64,000 nt of DNA from Streptomyces sp. WM6386 (GTDB lineage Bacteria > Actinomycetota > Actinomycetes > Streptomycetales > Streptomycetaceae): positions 21,747 to 85,746 of the forward strand of contig NZ_JXTE01000035.1 of the NCBI RefSeq assembly GCF_000972385.1, given 5' to 3'. Shown here in pieces: positions 24,669-32,436 of the stretch. The notes beneath the pieces are model-generated. The model ran no database searches, had not been told where the DNA came from, and worked only from the letters and a program-made list of their open reading frames with translations. Made by a program: the position numbers and the translations under genes. The number at the start of each line of letters is the position of its first letter. Positions within the stretch are counted from its first letter, which is position 1.

Positions 24669-27122
24669 TCACACCGACAGATCCGCCGCCTCCACATGGT
24701 CGAACAGCTCGTCCCCGCTCACCCCGGTGAGCAGATACGCCTGTGCCTCGCCCACGTGGAAGTACATCCCGTGCAGCTCCAACTCCCGCTTCCGCAGCGC
24801 CCGCGCCACCGACTCGTGCGCGCTCAGATGCTCCAGCTGCTGGACCACGTTGGTGAGAGACAGCTGCTCGACCGCGTCCGCGGGCGCCCGTCCGGCGAGG
24901 CGGGCCCATGGACGGCTGTCGTCGGCCATGCGCTCCAGGCTCGGCAGCCCGTGCCGCAGCCACCGCTTGAGCGGTGTCCGGGCGCCCCCGGGCTCGGAGT
25001 TGAGCAGCGCCTGCATGGCACCGCACCCCGAGTGCCCGCACACCGTGATGGACCGCACCTTCAGCACATCCACCGCGTACTCGATCGCGGCCGCCACCGA
25101 GTCGTCGCCGCTCTCCTCGCCGGGCATCGGAACCAGGTTGCCCACATTGCGCACCACGAACAGGTCGCCCGGACCACTGGAGGTGATCATCGAGGTGACC
25201 AGCCGTGAGTCGGCACAGGTGAGGAAGAGCTGCTCCGGGCGCTGCCCCTCGCGGGCCAGCCGGGCCAGCTCACCCCGCACCAGGGGAGCGGTGTTGCGCT
25301 GGAACGCGCTGATGCCACGCGCCAGTTCATGCCCGCTGGGACTGGACGGACCGGTCCTGCCCGTCCTGACAAGGCCACTGGAGTCGCTCGGGTGCCCGCC
25401 GGGCGGGGGCGTGGGCCGCGGGTCCTCGCACTGGTGGTTGCGCCAGGGCGTCCAGGGGCGGCAGCGGCAACCCGCTGAGGCGGTGCGGTCGGTGAACGCG
25501 GTGTCGGCCCCGATGCCGCTTCCGCTCCCGATCCCGAGCGCGGTGTGAGCGTCGGGGACATCCCCCGGCTCGACGATCCGGACCCCGGCGCGGCGGCCGG
25601 TCAGCTCGACGGTGCCGCCCTGCGCGGTGTGCGTGTTCTGCCAGTCCTGCAGTGCCTCGAACGCCGCGTGGTCCATGAAGGAGCCGTCCAACTCGACGAC
25701 GACCCGGGCGCCTTGGGGCACGAGATGCAGGGACCGGCTGAGGCGGGGCACGGCGAGGAACGTCAACTGCCCTCGTACGTGTACGTGATGGACTCCTTCC
25801 TGCTCGTCGTGGGTGATACGGGTGCGGGCGAGGCGGTGCAGGGCGACGGCGACGGCCACGGCGATGCCTAGCACGACGCCCTCCAGGACGCCGAGGAACA
25901 CCACGCCGAGGGTGGTGACGGCGTAGACCAGGACCTCTCGGTGGCGGGTCACCGTGCGGATGTGGTGCAGGGACACCATCTGGATGCCGACGGCCATCAC
26001 CAGGGCGGCGAGCGAGGCGAGCGGGATGAGCTCGAGCACCGGGACCATCAGCAGCGCGGCGATCACTACGAGAACGCCGTGCAGCATCGTGGAGTTCCGG
26101 CTCACGGCACCCGCGTGCACATTCGCCGCACTGCGCACGGCGACACCGGCGACCGGGAGCCCGCCGAGCGACCCGGAGACGATGTTGGCGGCGCCCTGGC
26201 CGAGCAGCTCACGGTCCAGGTTGGAGCGTCTGACGCGGGTGGTCAGCTCGGGGCGGGCGGCGGCCATCTTGTCCACGGCGACCGCGCCGAGCAGCGACTG
26301 CACACTGCACACCAGCGTGGTGGTCAGCACGGCGGCGACCAGGCCGAGCACGGGACCGTCGGGAAGTCCGGCCAGGGCGTGGCTGCGCCACGAGGGCAGG
26401 TCGACCCTGGGCAGCGTCAGCCCGGCGAGCGCGGCGGTCGCGCTGGCTCCGGCGACGGCGACGAGCGCGGCCGGGATCCTGCGCAGCAGACGGCCGGCCC
26501 GGCCGGGGATGCGGGGCCAGAGCAGCAGCAGGACCAGGGTCAGCGCGCTCACCGACACGGCGGCGGGATGCACCTGGGCCAACTGGGCGGGCAGGGACTG
26601 GAGGTTGGCCAGGACGGAGCTCTGCGGAGTGCCGCCGAGGACGATGTGCAGCTGGGCGACGGCGATGGTGACGCCGATACCGGCGAGCATGCCGTGCACG
26701 ATGGCGGGGCTGACGGCGAGCGCGCTGCGCGCCACGCGCAGGCAGCCCAGGCCCAGTTGGGCGAGGCCCGCGAGGACCGTGATGGCACAGGTCGTACGCC
26801 AGCCGTAGCGGTGGATCAGGTCGGCGGTGACGACCGTGAGTCCGGCCGCGGGGCCGCTCACCTGGAGCGGGGAGCCGCCGAGCCGGCCGGCGACGAGTCC
26901 TCCCACGGCGGCGGCGACGAGGCCGGCCTGGAGGGGCGCGCCGGTGGCGAGGGCGATGCCGAGGGACAGGGGCAGGGCGATCAGGAAGACCGCGATCGAG
27001 GCCGACACATCGGCGCCCGCGACGCGGAAGCGGCGGGGCCGGGACGGCGGTGGGCTGTGGGGTCGGTGGATGCGCTTGGTCCGACTCGAGTCGGTGGCGC
27101 GGGTGGGGACGCAGGCGGACAT
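24669..27122 (-). CDS. SulP transporter-beta carbonic anhydrase fusion
   Basis: An 817-residue fusion. Residues ~35-430 are a SulP/SLC26 anion transporter with ten or more membrane helices; GSPLQVSGPAAGLTVV is the substrate-binding half-helix motif. A STAS domain follows (VVVELDGSFMDHAAFEALQD). After a Pro/Gly-rich linker comes a beta-class carbonic anhydrase from about 590, with zinc ligands in TCADSR and CGHSGCG. The pairing suggests bicarbonate uptake coupled to CO2/bicarbonate conversion. A similar fusion is known in mycobacteria (Rv3273, from memory). The ATG at 27120-27122 with GGAG upstream is chosen over an earlier in-frame ATG. It is divergent from the deacetylase gene. Confidence 0.92.
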   Translation of the reverse strand: MSACVPTRATDSSRTKRIHRPHSPPPSRPRRFRVAGADVSASIAVFLIALPLSLGIALATGAPLQAGLVAAAVGGLVAGRLGGSPLQVSGPAAGLTVVTADLIHRYGWRTTCAITVLAGLAQLGLGCLRVARSALAVSPAIVHGMLAGIGVTIAVAQLHIVLGGTPQSSVLANLQSLPAQLAQVHPAAVSVSALTLVLLLLWPRIPGRAGRLLRRIPAALVAVAGASATAALAGLTLPRVDLPSWRSHALAGLPDGPVLGLVAAVLTTTLVCSVQSLLGAVAVDKMAAARPELTTRVRRSNLDRELLGQGAANIVSGSLGGLPVAGVAVRSAANVHAGAVSRNSTMLHGVLVVIAALLMVPVLELIPLASLAALVMAVGIQMVSLHHIRTVTRHREVLVYAVTTLGVVFLGVLEGVVLGIAVAVAVALHRLARTRITHDEQEGVHHVHVRGQLTFLAVPRLSRSLHLVPQGARVVVELDGSFMDHAAFEALQDWQNTHTAQGGTVELTGRRAGVRIVEPGDVPDAHTALGIGSGSGIGADTAFTDRTASAGCRCRPWTPWRNHQCEDPRPTPPPGGHPSDSSGLVRTGRTGPSSPSGHELARGISAFQRNTAPLVRGELARLAREGQRPEQLFLTCADSRLVTSMITSSGPGDLFVVRNVGNLVPMPGEESGDDSVAAAIEYAVDVLKVRSITVCGHSGCGAMQALLNSEPGGARTPLKRWLRHGLPSLERMADDSRPWARLAGRAPADAVEQLSLTNVVQQLEHLSAHESVARALRKRELELHGMYFHVGEAQAYLLTGVSGDELFDHVEAADLSV

Positions 27123-27420
27123 AGTTCCCGTCTCCTCCGGGGCGGCGCGGTCGCGGAACAGGTGGTCCCCCGCCATGGCGGGGGGTCGGGTCGCGGCCGT
27201 GGGTCACGGCGTGCAGCGGCGGGATGCATCAACGCTCGGTAAACGAATCGTAATTCAGAGTAAAGGCCAGGCATAGACTTTTCTGGCAAATGGCGCAATA
27301 AGTCACCCATCAGGGTGATGCAGATATTTCATCGGCTTGTCGTACTAATTCATTCCGGACCTCGTGCGAGCTTGACGGCGCTGTCGTTGGCCCCGAGAGA
27401 AGGAAGTAGGTGGGCGGAAC
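27123..27420. promoter_or_regulatory. Divergent promoter region, AT-rich, with inverted repeat at 27303-27318
   Basis: The 298 bases between the SulP fusion and the deacetylase lipoprotein hold an unusually AT-rich stretch from about 27230 to 27360, typical of Streptomyces promoters. TCACCC and GGGTGA flank ATCA at 27303-27318 and could be an operator for either gene. No gene is supported here. Confidence 0.45.
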
Positions 27421-28692
27421 ATGGCCGCCACCCAGAGGATCGCCGCGGGCGCCGTGGTCGCCGCGGTCTGTGCCGCGTCGCTCGCCGGTTGCGCGCTCGG
27501 CACCGACGGTGCCGAGAAAGGGGCCGCCGGCCCGCAGAAGGCGAAGCCCGCCCAGGCGCCGCCCAAGAGCGCGGTCCGCCTGATCGGCGACGGCTCCACC
27601 GCGTACACCGGGGCACAGCCCCACCTGCCCAGGCCCGAGCGCATGAAGCCCGGTCAGAAGCCCCCGCAGTTCGTGGTGTTCTCCTGGGACGGCGCGGGCG
27701 AGGACTCCCAGAAGCTGTTCTCCCACTTCCGCAGGGTCGCCAAGGCGAACAACGCGACGATGACGTACTTCCTCAGCGGCGTGTACATGCTCCCCGAGGA
27801 CAAGCGCGACCTCTACAAGCCCCCGCAGCACTCCCCGGGCCGTTCCGACATCGGCTTCAACGACGAGAAGGGCATCGCCGAGACCGTCAAGCAGCTGCGC
27901 GGGGCGTGGCTGGAGGGCAGCGAGATCGGCACCCACTTCAACGGCCACTTCTGCGGCAGCGGCGGCGGGGTCGGCCAGTGGTCCGTCGAGGAGTGGAAGG
28001 ACGAGATCGCCCAGGCGAAGCAGTTCGTCAAGTCCTGGAAGACCACCACCGGCATGAAGAACGCGAGCCCGTTGCCCTTCGACTACGACAAGGAGCTCAT
28101 CGGCGCCCGCACACCCTGCCTGGAGGGTCAGAAGAACTTCATGAAGGCCGCCCGTGAACTGGGCTTCCGCTACGACACCAGTGGCGTAAACGACCAGCTC
28201 TGGCCCAAGAAGAAGGAAGGTCTGTGGGACCTCTCGATGCAACTGGTGCCGTTCGTCGGGCACTCCTTCGAGCAGCTCACCATGGACTACAACTTCGCCG
28301 TGAACCAGTCGGGCACGATGTACGGCGACCCGAACAAGCACGAGTTCTGGGGCGACCAGATGCGTGACAGCCTGCTCAAGGGCTTCCACCGGGCCTACGA
28401 CGGCAACCGCGCGCCCCTGATCATCGGCAACCACTTCGAGTCCTGGAACGGCGGCACCTACATGCGTGCCGTCGAGGAGACCATCGAACGGGTCTGCAAC
28501 AAGCCCGACGTGCGCTGTGTCTCCTTCCGGCAGCTCGCCGACTGGCTGGACGCCCAGGACCCGCAGGCCCTGGCCAAGATGCGGACCCTCGGCGTCGGCG
28601 AGACCCCGAAGCAGAGCTGGGCGTCCTTCCTCTCGGGCCGCCCCGCCCCGGCCCCGAAGGGCGTGCCCGGAGCGCCGGCGGCCAAGCCGTGA
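27421..28692 (+). CDS. Lipoprotein with polysaccharide deacetylase-like fold
   Basis: A 423-residue lipoprotein. The signal peptide ends in the lipobox SLAGC at about residue 24. The mature protein has the NodB-like barrel start FVVFSWDGAGED, in which the family's metal-binding Asp-Asp is Asp-Gly, and EIGTHFNGHFCG, which supplies the H-x3-H pair. GARTPCLEGQKNF fits the next barrel strand. It probably acts on a wall or capsule polysaccharide outside the membrane, but the altered first motif makes catalysis uncertain. GAAGGAAG lies well upstream of the ATG. It is divergent from the SulP fusion. Confidence 0.82.
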   Translation: MAATQRIAAGAVVAAVCAASLAGCALGTDGAEKGAAGPQKAKPAQAPPKSAVRLIGDGSTAYTGAQPHLPRPERMKPGQKPPQFVVFSWDGAGEDSQKLFSHFRRVAKANNATMTYFLSGVYMLPEDKRDLYKPPQHSPGRSDIGFNDEKGIAETVKQLRGAWLEGSEIGTHFNGHFCGSGGGVGQWSVEEWKDEIAQAKQFVKSWKTTTGMKNASPLPFDYDKELIGARTPCLEGQKNFMKAARELGFRYDTSGVNDQLWPKKKEGLWDLSMQLVPFVGHSFEQLTMDYNFAVNQSGTMYGDPNKHEFWGDQMRDSLLKGFHRAYDGNRAPLIIGNHFESWNGGTYMRAVEETIERVCNKPDVRCVSFRQLADWLDAQDPQALAKMRTLGVGETPKQSWASFLSGRPAPAPKGVPGAPAAKP

Positions 28693-28738
28693 GCCATAGG
28701 CGGTGAGCTGCGAGTGGTGAGCCCCGGGCGGTGAGCCG

Positions 28739-29725
28739 TCAGGCGTTCACCACGACGCTCTCGCTCAGTACGAACCCGGGGTCGACCTGCGCCGCCAGGT
28801 CGGCCCCGGTGCGCTCATTGCCCCAGGACTGGGCGTTCTTCAGGTGGAAGTGCACCATCTGGCGTGTGTAGTGCTCCCAGTCGCGCAGGTCGTACGTCGA
28901 GTCGACCGCGCTCTGCAACCGGCGCAGGGAGCTGCGGTTGACGTCCTCCAGAAGCTCGAACCGGGGCGGCCGGCCCTTCTCCATGGCGCGCACCCAGTCC
29001 GAGTGCCCGACCGTCACCAGCAGGTCGTCCCCGACCTCGGCGCGGAGGAAGTCGAGGTCGTCCTGCCCCTGCACCTTGTTGCCGACGACCTTCAGGACGA
29101 CGCCGAAGTCGCGGGCGTACTCCTTGTACTGGCGATAGACGGAGACCCCCTTCCGGGTCGGCTCGGCGACGAGGAACGTCATGTCGAAGCGGGTGAACAT
29201 GCCGGAGGCGAAGGAGTCCGAGCCCGCGGTCATGTCCACCACGACATACTCGTCACGCCCGTCCACCAGGTGGTTCAGGCACAGCTCCACCGCTCCCGTC
29301 TTGGAGTGATAGCAGGCGACCCCCAGGTCGGCATCCGTGAAGGGGCCGGTGACCATCAAACGGACGGTACCGCCGTCGAGTTCCACCGGCCGGGCGCAGG
29401 CGTCGTACACCGGATTGTCCTCGCGCACCCGCAGCAGTCGTGAGCCCTCGCCCGGCGGGGTCGTCTTGATCATCGTCTCGGTGGAGGCGATGCGCGGGTT
29501 GGTGCCGCGCAGGTAGTCCTTGATCAGCGGCAGTCGCTCACCCATCGCGGGCAGTGCCGCGGCCGCCGCCTCGTCGAGACCGAGAGCGGCGCCCAGGTGC
29601 TGGTTGATGTCGGCGTCGACGGCGACGACGGGTGCGCCGGTGGTGGCGAGATGGCGGATGAACAGGGACGACAGGGTGGTCTTGCCGCTGCCGCCCTTCC
29701 CGACGAAAGCAATTTTCATGTTCAC
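28739..29725 (-). CDS. CooC/MinD-like P-loop ATPase
   Basis: A 328-residue ATPase of the SIMIBI class. The deviant Walker A GKGGSGKTTLSSLF is at residue 9, VAVDADINQHLG follows, and DMTAGSDSFASGMF occupies switch II. VAEPTRKGVSVYRQYKEYA and VVGNKVQGQDDLDFL fit the CooC-like group. CooC inserts nickel into enzymes; no client enzyme is seen nearby, so the role is open. The GTG at 29725 and the ATG at 29719 are both possible; neither has a strong ribosome site. It is divergent from the Fic-like gene with a 95-base gap. Confidence 0.8.
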   Translation of the reverse strand: MNMKIAFVGKGGSGKTTLSSLFIRHLATTGAPVVAVDADINQHLGAALGLDEAAAAALPAMGERLPLIKDYLRGTNPRIASTETMIKTTPPGEGSRLLRVREDNPVYDACARPVELDGGTVRLMVTGPFTDADLGVACYHSKTGAVELCLNHLVDGRDEYVVVDMTAGSDSFASGMFTRFDMTFLVAEPTRKGVSVYRQYKEYARDFGVVLKVVGNKVQGQDDLDFLRAEVGDDLLVTVGHSDWVRAMEKGRPPRFELLEDVNRSSLRRLQSAVDSTYDLRDWEHYTRQMVHFHLKNAQSWGNERTGADLAAQVDPGFVLSESVVVNA

Positions 29726-29820
29726 GAAGGGTAGTGGCGCGAAAGCTGTAAGTGGCAGGCGGGCGTGAAGAAGACCACTCCTTCGTGGGGTGGGCGCTGC
29801 GGGTGCGTAATGTCGTACTC

Positions 29821-30645
29821 ATGAGTACGACAGGCGCGACCGCTGATCCGCTCGCCGCCCTGGGCTCCCTGCCCGGCGTGGCCGACTCCGTGGAGTCCGT
29901 GCGCAAGGCCGTGGACCGGGTCTACGGGCACCGGATCATGCGGCGCCGCAGCACCGCGGTCACCTCCGAGGCGGCCCTGCGCGGCGCCCGCGGCTCCGCG
30001 GCGCTGTCCGGCGCCGACTGGGCCCTCGAAGAGGTGCGCCGCCGCTCCGACTTCAGCGGCGACGACGAGGCGCGCGTCGTGGGCGCGGCCCTGAGGCTGA
30101 CCGCCGAGGCGGGCCAACTGCTGTCCATCTGGCGGCAGTCGCCCCTGCGCGTCCTGGCCCGCCTGCACCTGGTGGCGGCCGCGACCAACCGTGACGAGGT
30201 CGGGCGCCCGCGTCAGGCGGGTGAGCCGGTCGACGAGCCGCTGATCGAGCTCGCGGCGCCCGAGGCGACGGAGGTGCACGGCCGGCTGGAGGGCCTGTCC
30301 GAGCTGATCATCGCGGGCGGTTCCGCCCCGGCCCTGGTGACGGCGGCCGTCGTGCACGGCGAGATCCTCGCGCTGCGGCCCTTCACCTCCCACAACGGTC
30401 TCGTCGCGCGCGCGGCCGAACGCATCGTCCTGATCGGCAGCGGCCTCGACCCGAAGTCCATCTGCCCGGCGGAGGTCGGCCACGCCGAGCTGGGCCGGGC
30501 CGCCTATCTGGCGGCGCTCGACGGCTATGTCTCCGGAACCCCGGAGGGCATGGCCGCCTGGATCGCGCATTGCGGCAAGGCGGTCGTGCTCGGGGCGCGC
30601 GAGTCGACGGCGGTGTGCGAGGCGCTGCAGCGCGGAGCGGCGTAA
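29821..30645 (+). CDS. Fic/DOC-like protein with degenerate active-site motif
   Basis: A 274-residue all-helical cytoplasmic protein. LRPFTSHNGLVARAAERI lines up with the Fic motif H-P-F-x-(D/E)-G-N-G-R-x-x-R, but the catalytic His is Arg, the acidic residue is Ser, and Gly and Arg are His and Leu. The fold may remain without AMP transfer. Corresponding actinobacterial proteins (Rv3662c in M. tuberculosis, from memory) are uncharacterised and sometimes labelled oxidoreductase. TAATGT at 29808-29813 lies seven bases before the ATG, so the transcript may be leaderless. The Fic assignment is my inference from one motif. Confidence 0.6.
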   Translation: MSTTGATADPLAALGSLPGVADSVESVRKAVDRVYGHRIMRRRSTAVTSEAALRGARGSAALSGADWALEEVRRRSDFSGDDEARVVGAALRLTAEAGQLLSIWRQSPLRVLARLHLVAAATNRDEVGRPRQAGEPVDEPLIELAAPEATEVHGRLEGLSELIIAGGSAPALVTAAVVHGEILALRPFTSHNGLVARAAERIVLIGSGLDPKSICPAEVGHAELGRAAYLAALDGYVSGTPEGMAAWIAHCGKAVVLGARESTAVCEALQRGAA

Positions 30646-30660
30646 CTGTAGTTACAGAAA

Positions 30661-30682
30661 AGGCCCTCCTCGGGGAGGGCCT
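30661..30682 (+). terminator. Terminator of the Fic-like gene
   Basis: AGGCCCTCC (30661-30669) and GGAGGGCCT (30674-30682) form a perfect 9-bp stem with loop TCGG. It stands 16 bases past the stop. A smaller inverted repeat, GTAAC-TGTA-GTTAC, overlaps the stop codon itself at 30642-30655. Confidence 0.85.
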
Positions 30683-31008
30683 GAACAGGGTTGCGGCGGT
30701 ACGAGGACTCGTACCGCCGCTGGCATGTTCACCGGGTTACCAAGCGTCCTCGAAATATGCCCATCAGGTCGGGACTTTGCCCGTCACCTGGTGCGGCTGG
30801 CCCGTAATCGACGGGTCGACGTCGCGTGGGTGCCCGATTCTCATGCGCGGTCCGTGGGGCCAAATGCGTTATTAAGGTGATCCTTTCGGATGTCCTTGGT
30901 CTCGCGGGCCGTTGACTCCTTTGTACTCCAGGACCCGGGCAAGCGGAAGTCCTGGCTGCAGTTCTTTACTTTTACTCTCAAACGGTCGCTAAACGGGCAC
31001 CTTGTATG
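30683..31008. other. Intergenic region between convergent genes
   Basis: About 325 bases with a lower GC content than the surroundings, notably around 30860-31000. A short frame from ATG 30890 has AAGGTGA upstream but runs into the HAD gene on the other strand and shows no family features, so I do not call it. No RNA fold stands out beyond the terminator at its left edge. Confidence 0.5.
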
Positions 31009-31830
31009 TCAGAGAACCGTCGCCCGGCGCCGGCTGGCGTACCAGACGAGGCCCGCGGTGGCCGCCGCCGCTCCTATGGCCGCCGCCGCGACGAGTGCCG
31101 GACGGGACGGTGCGGAGAACGCGGGGAGCCGCTGCTTGAGCCGGACCGGCCGGTGGAAATCGAGAATCGGCCACCCGCGCGCGAGTGCCTCGCGGCGCAG
31201 CGTGCGGTCCGGGTTCACGGCATGGGGGTGCCCGACGGACTGGAGCATCGGCAGATCGGTCGCCGAGTCGCTGTATGCGTAACAGCGCTCCAGGTCATAC
31301 CCCTCGGACTCGGCCAGCTCCTTGATGGCCTCGGCCTTGGTCGGGCCGTACGCGTAGTACTCCACCTCGCCGGTGAAGCAGCCGTCCTCGCCCACGACCA
31401 TCCGGGTCGCCACCACCCGGTCCGCGCCGAGCAGTTCGCCGATCGGCTCGACCACCTCGGCGCCCGACGTGGACACGATCACGACGTCGCGGCCGGCGGT
31501 GTGGTGCTCCTCGATGAGGGAGGCGGCCTCGTCGTAGATGATCGGGTCGATCAGGTCGTGAAGGGTCTCGGCCACGATCTCCTTCACCTGTTGGACGTTC
31601 CAGCCGCGCACGAGTGCCGAGAGGTACTCACGGGTCCGCTCCATCTGGTCGTGGTCCATACCGCCCACCAGGAAGACGAACTGGGCATACGCGGTACGCA
31701 AGGCGGCCCTGCGGTTGATCAGACCTCCTTGGTAGAACGACTTGCTGAAGGTGAGCGTGCTCGACTTCGCAATGACCGTCTTGTCCAGGTCAAAGAAGGC
31801 CGCTGTGCGGGGCAAGGAGTGGTTTTCCAC
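31009..31830 (-). CDS. HAD-IB family phosphatase with C-terminal membrane segment
   Basis: A 273-residue HAD-superfamily hydrolase of the SerB-like IB group. Motif I is AAFFDLDKTVI (nucleophile Asp near residue 15), motif II VIVSTSGAEVVEP, and motif IV AYSDSATDLPML. A helical cap of the PSP-like type lies between I and II. A hydrophobic segment near the end (LVAAAAIGAAAATAGLVWYA) may anchor it. TATGCT at 31838-31843 lies seven bases before GTG 31828-31830, which suggests a leaderless start there; the alternative ATG at 31842 falls inside that box. It corresponds to Rv3661 (from memory) and neighbours the 6C RNA as there. Confidence 0.88.
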   Translation of the reverse strand: MENHSLPRTAAFFDLDKTVIAKSSTLTFSKSFYQGGLINRRAALRTAYAQFVFLVGGMDHDQMERTREYLSALVRGWNVQQVKEIVAETLHDLIDPIIYDEAASLIEEHHTAGRDVVIVSTSGAEVVEPIGELLGADRVVATRMVVGEDGCFTGEVEYYAYGPTKAEAIKELAESEGYDLERCYAYSDSATDLPMLQSVGHPHAVNPDRTLRREALARGWPILDFHRPVRLKQRLPAFSAPSRPALVAAAAIGAAAATAGLVWYASRRRATVL

Positions 31831-31934
31831 GACCCTGAGCATAGGCGCAGCCCATTCGGCGTAAGGTGGGGCGCGTGGGTTTGCCTGAGAAGGCTCTCGG
31901 GTACACCATGGAAGTCACGGATCGTTCGCGACCG

Positions 31935-32015
31935 TGCTAACCCGGCCCGGCTCCTCCCCCCCCGAGTCGGCCGTGGAGACGACCCCCACTCTCCCCCCCG
32001 GTGGGGGTCGTCGCA
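31935..32015 (+). ncRNA. 6C small RNA
   Basis: Two successive hairpins each display a loop of six or more cytosines, the defining feature of the actinobacterial 6C RNA (Rfam 6C, from memory). Hairpin 1: CCGGCTC (31947-31953) pairs with GAGTCGG (31964-31970) around a loop containing eight C. Hairpin 2: 12 perfect pairs, 31978-31989 with 32001-32012, loop containing seven C. The position between the HAD phosphatase and ssd is also that of the M. tuberculosis 6C RNA (B11). TAAGGT at 31862-31867 is a possible -10, which would give a transcript from about 31874. The exact ends are not known. Confidence 0.85.
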
Positions 32016-32073
32016 CGTCCGGGTGCGTTTCTTCCCTTCCTTCTGTGTCCCTGTGCGGCTCTACGGCCGTGTC

Positions 32074-32093
32074 GAGGCGGCTGCGGCCGCCTC
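32074..32093 (+). terminator. Hairpin terminator downstream of the 6C RNA
   Basis: GAGGCGGC (32074-32081) and GCCGCCTC (32086-32093) pair perfectly around TGCG and are followed by TTT. It may end the 6C transcript, or a longer form of it, and insulate the secretion operon to the right. Confidence 0.7.
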
Positions 32094-32128
32094 TTTCGCA
32101 TGTCCATGATCCGTCACTGTGCGTAGCT

Positions 32129-32169
32129 GTCGCACTGCGTTGCGGAAGTCGCACACATGGCAGTGCGAC
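32129..32169. promoter_or_regulatory. GTCGCAC sites (inverted repeats) upstream of ssd
   Basis: GTCGCACTGC (32129-32138) is the exact reverse complement of GCAGTGCGAC (32160-32169). A third GTCGCAC lies at 32149-32155 and forms a closer inverted pair with 32163-32169, with seven bases between. Three copies within 41 bases look like a regulator-binding cluster controlling the secretion operon that starts at 32437. The protein is unknown. Confidence 0.5.
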
Positions 32170-32210
32170 GGGCACCGGTATGGGTGACGGCGATATTCAC
32201 AACGGCTGAG

Positions 32211-32240
32211 TTGTCCACAGTTATCGACCAAGATCCACAA
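32211..32240. promoter_or_regulatory. DnaA-box-like elements
   Basis: TTGTCCACA at 32211-32219 matches the preferred Streptomyces DnaA box. TTGTGGATC on the minus strand (32232-32240) resembles a second box, and TTATCGACC lies between. This is a small cluster, far too little for an origin, and it may be chance or a DnaA-responsive promoter element upstream of ssd. Confidence 0.35.
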
Positions 32241-32436
32241 GATTTCCGGCATCGCTGCACCGTGATTCCAGCGCGGCCCGCCGACACCGACTCGATGGCT
32301 GGTTCCGGTTAGTCGGCCGCGTTTGGCCGGTTCGTATCGGCCGTTCATATGAAGGCCGGTTGCCGGTTCTTCACACGTTTGGGAATCGCGAGGCCCTGGA
32401 GGTCCTCGCGAGATGCAGCGAAGGGGGATGGAAATC

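Noticed and set aside
30890..31282. Small gene from ATG 30890 with AAGGTGA upstream
   Set aside because: Most of the frame lies antisense to the HAD gene and its composition is that of shadow sequence. No homologous family comes to mind.
32211..32240. Replication origin
   Set aside because: One good DnaA box and two weak ones are too few. No dnaA, dnaN or gyr genes are near, and the surroundings are ordinary genes.
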